This document shows, piece after piece, positions 6,049 through 10,247 of a stretch of DNA of 10,247 bases. This DNA is from DATCRE01 sp035493595 (GTDB taxonomy: Bacteria > Bacteroidota > Bacteroidia > Cytophagales > Cyclobacteriaceae). The position numbers were made by a program, and so were the translations under genes. Each line of letters opens with the position of its first letter. Position 1 is the stretch's first letter. Under the pieces are notes generated by a model. The model was not told where the DNA came from, made no database searches, and was given only the letters and a program-made list of their open reading frames with translations. The stretch covers positions 1 to 10,247 of the forward strand of contig DATJHZ010000592.1 in assembly GCA_035493595.1 (NCBI GenBank). The letters run 5' to 3'.

Positions 6049-7347
6049 ATGCATTTCTTTTCACAACGTTTCAGAAAATATTTTGAAAATGTCTCATGGC
6101 TGATTTTTGAAAAAGGATTCACACTCCTGGTGGGTATGGTGGTCGGGATTTACGTTGCGCGTTATTTGAAGCCCGAAAGTTTCGGTTTGCTGAACTACGC
6201 CATAAGTTTTGTGAGCATTTTTTCTGCGTTCTCGACACTAGGCATGGACCAAATTATTGTGCGGGAATTAGCCAAGCAATCGGGCAAGCACAGTGACCTT
6301 CTCGGCACTGGATTCATTCTTAAACTTGCAGGCTCATTAATACTGATTGTGATGATGATGGTGATTCTTCTATTCATGCATCACGATCCATTTACCAATA
6401 CGTTGATCATGATTATTGCGGCAGCAGAAATTTTTAAAGGCTTTGAAGTGATCAGCTATTTCTTTCAGGCGCAGGTGCTATCTAAATATGTTGTTCAGGT
6501 GCAACTGCTGATTAATCTCCTGGTTAGTCTTATAAAACTTGCACTTGTCTTTATTCATGCTCCGCTTATCTGGTTTGCGATTGTCATAGTGTTTGGTTCT
6601 ATCTTCAATGCCGTAGGTTTCATTTATGCTTATCATAAGCGGGAGGGAACTCCCTGGAAATGGGACTTTCATAAGATACTTGCCTACCAACTTCTACGCG
6701 AATCGTGGCCGATCGCACTGTATGGCATTGCGCTTCACATACAAGCCCGTATTGATCAAGTGATGCTCGGCAAAATGTTGAACAATACAGAAGTAGGTCA
6801 GTACTCAGTTGCGCTGAAGTTTATTGAGATATTCGGTTTCATGCCGATGATATTGATGAACACATTTGCTCCGGCAGTTACCAAAGCCAAAGCCATAAGC
6901 GAAGAACTCTATCATAACCGTTTGATCAATTTATACCGACTCATGTTCGTTGCCTTTCTGTTGATTTCCATACCTATTTATTTATTCTCAGAAAAGCTAA
7001 TTGCATTGTTGTATGGTTTGGAGTATCAGTCGGCAGGCTATCTTTTGTCGTTGTTTGCGCTCCGACTATTCTTTTCCAACATGGGTGTTGGAAAATCTGT
7101 TTTTATTATAAATGAGAGTTTGTTCAAGTACTCGTTATTCACTGTAATCATTGGTGCGGCAACCAATATTACTTTCAACTATTTCCTGATTCCCAGATAC
7201 GCATCGGTGGGTTCAATCATAGCTAGCATGATATCATTTACGGTGAGTATTTTTTTAGTTGACCTATTCTTTCAAAAGACGCGAGAGAATCAATGGCTCA
7301 TGTTTAAAGGGATGTTTTCATTTTGGAGGTTGAAAGAAATTCTATAG
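6049..7347 (+). CDS. Wzx-like oligosaccharide flippase (MOP superfamily)
   Basis: The protein has 432 residues with about 12-14 predicted hydrophobic helices spread over its length, as in the polysaccharide-transport branch of the MOP exporter superfamily. It should move undecaprenyl-linked repeat units across the inner membrane. Family-like features include the N-terminal FEKGFTLLVGMVVGIYVARYLKPESFGLLNYA (written here as two pieces: FEKGFTLLVG at 20-29 and ARYLKPESFGLLNYA at 37-51). Others are the LGMDQIIVREL segment (64-74), the loop GKMLNNTEVGQYSVA (241-255) and NITFNYFLIPRYASVGS (373-389). The start at 6049 lies 16 bases past the kinase stop and has no clear Shine-Dalgarno sequence. The stop at 7345-7347 is two bases before the next preferred start. 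The sugar specificity cannot be read from the sequence. Confidence 0.92.
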   Translation: MHFFSQRFRKYFENVSWLIFEKGFTLLVGMVVGIYVARYLKPESFGLLNYAISFVSIFSAFSTLGMDQIIVRELAKQSGKHSDLLGTGFILKLAGSLILIVMMMVILLFMHHDPFTNTLIMIIAAAEIFKGFEVISYFFQAQVLSKYVVQVQLLINLLVSLIKLALVFIHAPLIWFAIVIVFGSIFNAVGFIYAYHKREGTPWKWDFHKILAYQLLRESWPIALYGIALHIQARIDQVMLGKMLNNTEVGQYSVALKFIEIFGFMPMILMNTFAPAVTKAKAISEELYHNRLINLYRLMFVAFLLISIPIYLFSEKLIALLYGLEYQSAGYLLSLFALRLFFSNMGVGKSVFIINESLFKYSLFTVIIGAATNITFNYFLIPRYASVGSIIASMISFTVSIFLVDLFFQKTRENQWLMFKGMFSFWRLKEIL

Positions 7348-7349
7348 TG

Positions 7350-8636
7350 ATGATTCAGTTGAAACCACATCCTGATAATTTTTTTGTTTGCCCCAAATGC
7401 GGCACGGACCAACCACAGATCAATGATTTTAGATTTGAGTCTATAAACATATTTGCCGATTGTAGCTGTAGAGAATGTGGTTTTACGTTTTACCAAACAT
7501 TGCCCGTTGGTCACAATGTTGATTTCCCAATTTCAATTGGAAAAGACAATGACGTGATTTACAAATCAGTGAAATGTCCCCAATGGCTCTCGTTGCCGGT
7601 AGCAACAGCTTATCGCGAAAGGAGAACAATCGGAGTAGCAATCGAAAGAATTATATACAAGAAGTCGGATAAGGTTATCATCTTAAACACCCTCGATTCT
7701 CTTTATGGTCATGTGTTGCTCAAGTTATACAATGCTTTTAGTCATCTTGATCATCAGCCTGATTTTGGCCTTGTCTTAATCATTCCGAAAATGTTTAAGT
7801 GGCTAATTCCAAGAGGATGTGCCGAGGTTTGGGTTGTGGACCTAAATTTAAGAGACCTTAAATACAATTATGAAGCAATACATGGATTCGTTTCCAAAAG
7901 ATTTAATGACTTTGGAGAGATCTATTTAAGTAAAGCATATTCACATCCGAATGTAAAAGCCAATGACATTGAGCGACTGACGAGAGTGCGGCCTTTTGAC
8001 CTTACTAAATTCATGGAACGAAGGCCCATCATAACCTTTGTGCTGCGCGAAGAACGCTGGTGGTTTAAGAATAAATTTGATTACTGGTTTTATCGTTTGT
8101 GCCGAAGGCTAAATATTTTGGCTTGGGGCTCTCATGTTTTGGTGGAAAGGCAAAATCGATTAGTCAAGAAGACAATGAAGTTGATTAGGAAAAAAGTCCC
8201 AAGGACGAAATTCTTCGTAGTAGGCATAGGGGATCCTGATGGTTTCAATGGCATTGGCGAAGATCAGCGATGCCGCGAAGTCAATGCCGCAATCGAAAGA
8301 AACTGGTGTAGAATTTATGCACGGAGTCATGTGATCATCGGTATTCATGGATCAAATATGCTCCTGCCCACTGCTTTGGCGGCAGGTTGTGTCGAGATAT
8401 TACCAGAAGACCGTTACGGTAATATGATCCAGGATATTTCAGTGCGCTATAATGATCGTAAGCAACTTTTCTTTTATCGTTTTGCGGATCAATTTGCAAG
8501 TGCAGATAATGTTGCCAACAAAGCGGTTGCTATTCTCAGTGACTACGAAACCTTTAATGCTAACATGTGCAAGAACACCTACAGCGGTGAACCATCGATG
8601 ATAAGTTTGCACCAAGTCGGTGATGCCTATCATTGA
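7350..8636 (+). CDS. Putative glycosyltransferase (GT61/DUF563-like) with N-terminal zinc-ribbon-like cysteines
   Basis: I predict 428 residues from the ATG at 7350, two bases past the flippase stop. Starts at TTG 7323 or GTG 7347 in the same frame are possible but would overlap the flippase; a GGAGG at 7325-7329 lies 20 bases upstream of the ATG, rather far. No signal peptide or membrane helix is seen. The N-terminus has CPKC (C14, C17) and CSCREC (C38, C40, C43), a zinc-ribbon-like arrangement. The C-terminal half has TFVLREERWWF (229-239) and a GT61/DUF563-like segment SHVIIGIHGSNMLLP (326-340) followed by AAGCVEILPEDRYGN (344-358). In GT61 enzymes a similar H-G-[AS]-x-[LM] stretch lies in the nucleotide-sugar half. 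The glycosyltransferase assignment is therefore inferred from this segment plus the operon context. The donor, acceptor and role of the cysteines are unknown. Confidence 0.6.
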   Translation: MIQLKPHPDNFFVCPKCGTDQPQINDFRFESINIFADCSCRECGFTFYQTLPVGHNVDFPISIGKDNDVIYKSVKCPQWLSLPVATAYRERRTIGVAIERIIYKKSDKVIILNTLDSLYGHVLLKLYNAFSHLDHQPDFGLVLIIPKMFKWLIPRGCAEVWVVDLNLRDLKYNYEAIHGFVSKRFNDFGEIYLSKAYSHPNVKANDIERLTRVRPFDLTKFMERRPIITFVLREERWWFKNKFDYWFYRLCRRLNILAWGSHVLVERQNRLVKKTMKLIRKKVPRTKFFVVGIGDPDGFNGIGEDQRCREVNAAIERNWCRIYARSHVIIGIHGSNMLLPTALAAGCVEILPEDRYGNMIQDISVRYNDRKQLFFYRFADQFASADNVANKAVAILSDYETFNANMCKNTYSGEPSMISLHQVGDAYH

Positions 8637-8679
8637 ATAAAGAGGGGGGAGTGGTCACATTTGAGATCAACTTATTTTG

Positions 8680-9597
8680 ATGCTTTCCTTCACACCAACA
8701 ACCAAATTACACACCGCTGTTTTACTGGTCATTTTCAATCGGCCCGAAACAACCCGGCAGGTTTTCGAAGCCATAAGAACTGCCAAGCCAACGCGCTTGT
8801 ACATAGCAGCCGATGGACCAAGAAAGGATAAACCCGGAGATCGCGAGAAATGCGAAGAGTGTAAACGCATTGTGGGCAAAGTTGATTGGGATTGTGAGGT
8901 GAAGACTTTATTCAGGAAGGAAAATTTGAATTGTGGGCGCGGGCCTTCTTCAGCATTCTCGTGGTTCTTTGAACATGAAGAAGAGGGAATCATTTTAGAA
9001 GATGACTGTTTGCCCTCGCAAAGTTTTTTTTGGTTTTGCCAGGAGCTGCTCGAGCGTTATCGTCATGATAACCGGATCATGCACATTGGAGGCAATAACT
9101 TTTTGAATGGCTGGCAAAGGGATGGAGACTATTCTTACTATTTTTCTCAGAGCGGCCATATATGGGGCTGGGCCACCTGGCGAAGAGCCTGGCTAAAATT
9201 TGATTATGATATTACGCTTTACCAAAAACTTAAGAAGAAGAATTACTTCACCAATTTCTTTCTAAATCAACTTGAAAAACTTTACAGGCTTAGAAAATTC
9301 GATAAGACTGTTTCTGGTGGCCATGTCGATTGGTGGGATTATCAATGGGACTTTGCACGTTATGTTCATTCAGGGTTGGCCATCGTTCCTGAAAATAATT
9401 TGGTGATGAACATCGGGTTTGGAAGCGAAGCAACGCACACTCAAAATGGCGATGACAAAAGTGCAAAGATGAATGCCATCAACATCGAGTTTCCATTGCG
9501 TCACCCGCCATTCATGATTCGTGATTTTAGTTCTGATAAGAAATACTTCAGAGGTTTTATAAAGGCGGTTGCTTTTTCAAAATTAATTTTAAAATGA
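8680..9597 (+). CDS. GT-A-type glycosyltransferase (HlpA-like nucleotide-diphospho-sugar transferase family), first paralogue
   Basis: The protein has 305 residues from the ATG at 8680; a TTG directly before it at 8677 is a less likely start. A GT-A-like N-terminus, LLVIFNRPETT (15-25), is followed by RLYIAADGPRKD (39-50), a nucleotide-sugar-binding-like strand. ILEDDCLP (105-112) carries the acidic DxD-type site (E107, D108, D109). WGWATWRRAW (162-171) is a conserved aromatic block, and GGHVDWWDYQWDF (213-225) probably forms part of the acceptor side. Proteins of this type are often annotated hemolytic protein HlpA-like, a name that says little; the motifs indicate a sugar transferase. No membrane helix is seen, so it should work at the cytoplasmic face of the inner membrane. 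The gap to the preceding gene is 43 bases, and its TGA overlaps the next gene's ATG (ATGA). The sugar is unknown. Confidence 0.85.
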   Translation: MLSFTPTTKLHTAVLLVIFNRPETTRQVFEAIRTAKPTRLYIAADGPRKDKPGDREKCEECKRIVGKVDWDCEVKTLFRKENLNCGRGPSSAFSWFFEHEEEGIILEDDCLPSQSFFWFCQELLERYRHDNRIMHIGGNNFLNGWQRDGDYSYYFSQSGHIWGWATWRRAWLKFDYDITLYQKLKKKNYFTNFFLNQLEKLYRLRKFDKTVSGGHVDWWDYQWDFARYVHSGLAIVPENNLVMNIGFGSEATHTQNGDDKSAKMNAINIEFPLRHPPFMIRDFSSDKKYFRGFIKAVAFSKLILK

Positions 9598-10247
9598 TTT
9601 CAGGAAGTGCTTTACCCCTCCCAACAATTGATTCACGGCTCACAACTCCAGTGCTCTTTATTATTTTCAATAGACCAGAAACTACTCAACAAGTTTTTGA
9701 TGCCATACGAGCAGCCAGGCCTCTGCGCCTTTACATTGCAGCTGATGGACCTCGTAAAAACATAACCGGAGAGTCAGAGAAGTGCAATGCAGTAAAAGAA
9801 ATTGCCACTGCTATTGATTGGGATTGTCAAGTTCATACTTTGTTCAGAGAGGAAAACCTTGGTTGCGGAAGAGGGCCATGCACCGCGATCAATTGGTTTT
9901 TTGAACATGAAGCGGAGGGTATTATTCTGGAAGACGATTGTTTACCTTCTCCATCGTTCTTTCGTTTTTGCACGGAATTATTGGAACGATACAGATACGA
10001 CACGCGAGTGATGGAAATTGGAGGTAATAATCTGGAAGAACCTCACCTTCGAAAAGAAGAGTACTCATTCAGTTTTTCAAATCACATTTATATATGGGGG
10101 TGGGCTACCTGGCGAAGAGCCTGGAAGCTTCAGGATTTTTACATGTCGCATTACAGTGAGATTCATAAAAAAAGATATTTGGAATCCTCCTATAATTCAA
10201 TCTATGAACGAGATTTTTATAATTATGTTTTTAGCAAAATGCACGAA
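9594..10247 (+). CDS. GT-A-type glycosyltransferase, second tandem paralogue (3' partial)
   Basis: The frame from ATG at 9594 stays open for 218 codons to the window edge without a stop, so the gene is 3' truncated here. It starts inside the preceding stop as ATGA (9594-9597), a translational-coupling arrangement. The translation repeats the landmarks of the upstream gene with a six-residue offset: VLFIIFNRPETT (20-31), RLYIAADGPRK (45-55), ILEDDCLP (111-118, E113, D114, D115) and IWGWATWRRAW. Hand alignment of the 129 residues up to the shared GGNN gives 92 identities, so the two are recent tandem paralogues. After GGNN they diverge and the region between GGNN and WGWATW is shorter in similarity. 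A 69-codon frame at 9802-10011 in another phase is a shadow of this gene. Function is inferred as for the first copy; different sugar or acceptor specificity is likely. Confidence 0.85.
   Translation, partial: MISGSALPLPTIDSRLTTPVLFIIFNRPETTQQVFDAIRAARPLRLYIAADGPRKNITGESEKCNAVKEIATAIDWDCQVHTLFREENLGCGRGPCTAINWFFEHEAEGIILEDDCLPSPSFFRFCTELLERYRYDTRVMEIGGNNLEEPHLRKEEYSFSFSNHIYIWGWATWRRAWKLQDFYMSHYSEIHKKRYLESSYNSIYERDFYNYVFSKMHE

Noticed and set aside
7323..7349. Upstream TTG/GTG starts for the GT61-like gene
   Set aside because: They would overlap the flippase end, and the ATG at 7350 gives a normal operon junction; the GGAGG nearby is not well spaced for either alternative.
8160..8348. A 62-codon open frame on the - strand
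   Set aside because: It is antisense to the GT61-like gene, has no recognisable features and is explained by codon bias of the real gene.
9802..10011. A 69-codon open frame on the + strand
   Set aside because: It lies out of phase inside the second glycosyltransferase paralogue, whose frame is open throughout and strongly similar to the upstream copy.

Overview
The window looks like chromosomal DNA from a member of the Bacteroidota, most likely a Cytophagales-type environmental bacterium. The reasons are AT-rich composition, start codons mostly without Shine-Dalgarno sequences, a REC-cNMP-HTH regulator of a type I know from this phylum, a short Wza-like export lipoprotein ending in a hydrophobic helix, and a single-chain Wzz/tyrosine-kinase protein. 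Genus-level placement is not possible from the sequence alone.

Left part (1-2595). The window opens inside the C-terminal part of an outer-membrane beta-barrel-like protein on the + strand. Convergent to it are two - strand genes: a REC-cNMP-HTH (response regulator/Crp-Fnr fusion) transcription factor and, downstream of it, a small PRC-barrel protein. A hairpin with a T-rich tail on the - strand (838-869) closes this pair.

Middle (2596-2908). A 313-base divergent intergenic region holds no gene. It does hold structure: a possible Bacteroidota-type promoter, a 13-bp bulged inverted repeat over the predicted transcription start, and an FNR-like palindrome (TGAT-N4-ATCA). The region separates the regulator from a large + strand surface-polysaccharide locus, which invites the hypothesis that the regulator controls that locus.

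Right part (2909-10247). Six tightly packed + strand genes look like the start of an exopolysaccharide/capsule operon. They are a Wza-like outer-membrane export lipoprotein, a Wzc-like copolymerase/BY-kinase, a Wzx-like flippase, an unusual protein with an N-terminal zinc-ribbon-like cysteine cluster and a GT61/DUF563-like C-terminal part, and two tandem paralogous GT-A-type glycosyltransferases. The second paralogue begins in an ATGA overlap and runs off the window. The logic is that of a Wzx/Wzy-type pathway: glycosyltransferases build a lipid-linked repeat unit, the flippase turns it to the periplasm, the copolymerase/kinase controls polymerisation and export, and the Wza-like protein provides the outer-membrane exit. 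The polymerase (Wzy), initiating sugar-phosphate transferase and Wzb-type phosphatase are not in view.

No rRNA, tRNA, CRISPR, insertion sequence or phage gene was seen. I found no wholly new system. The most interesting points are the divergent regulatory region, the zinc-ribbon/glycosyltransferase-like protein and the duplicated glycosyltransferases.
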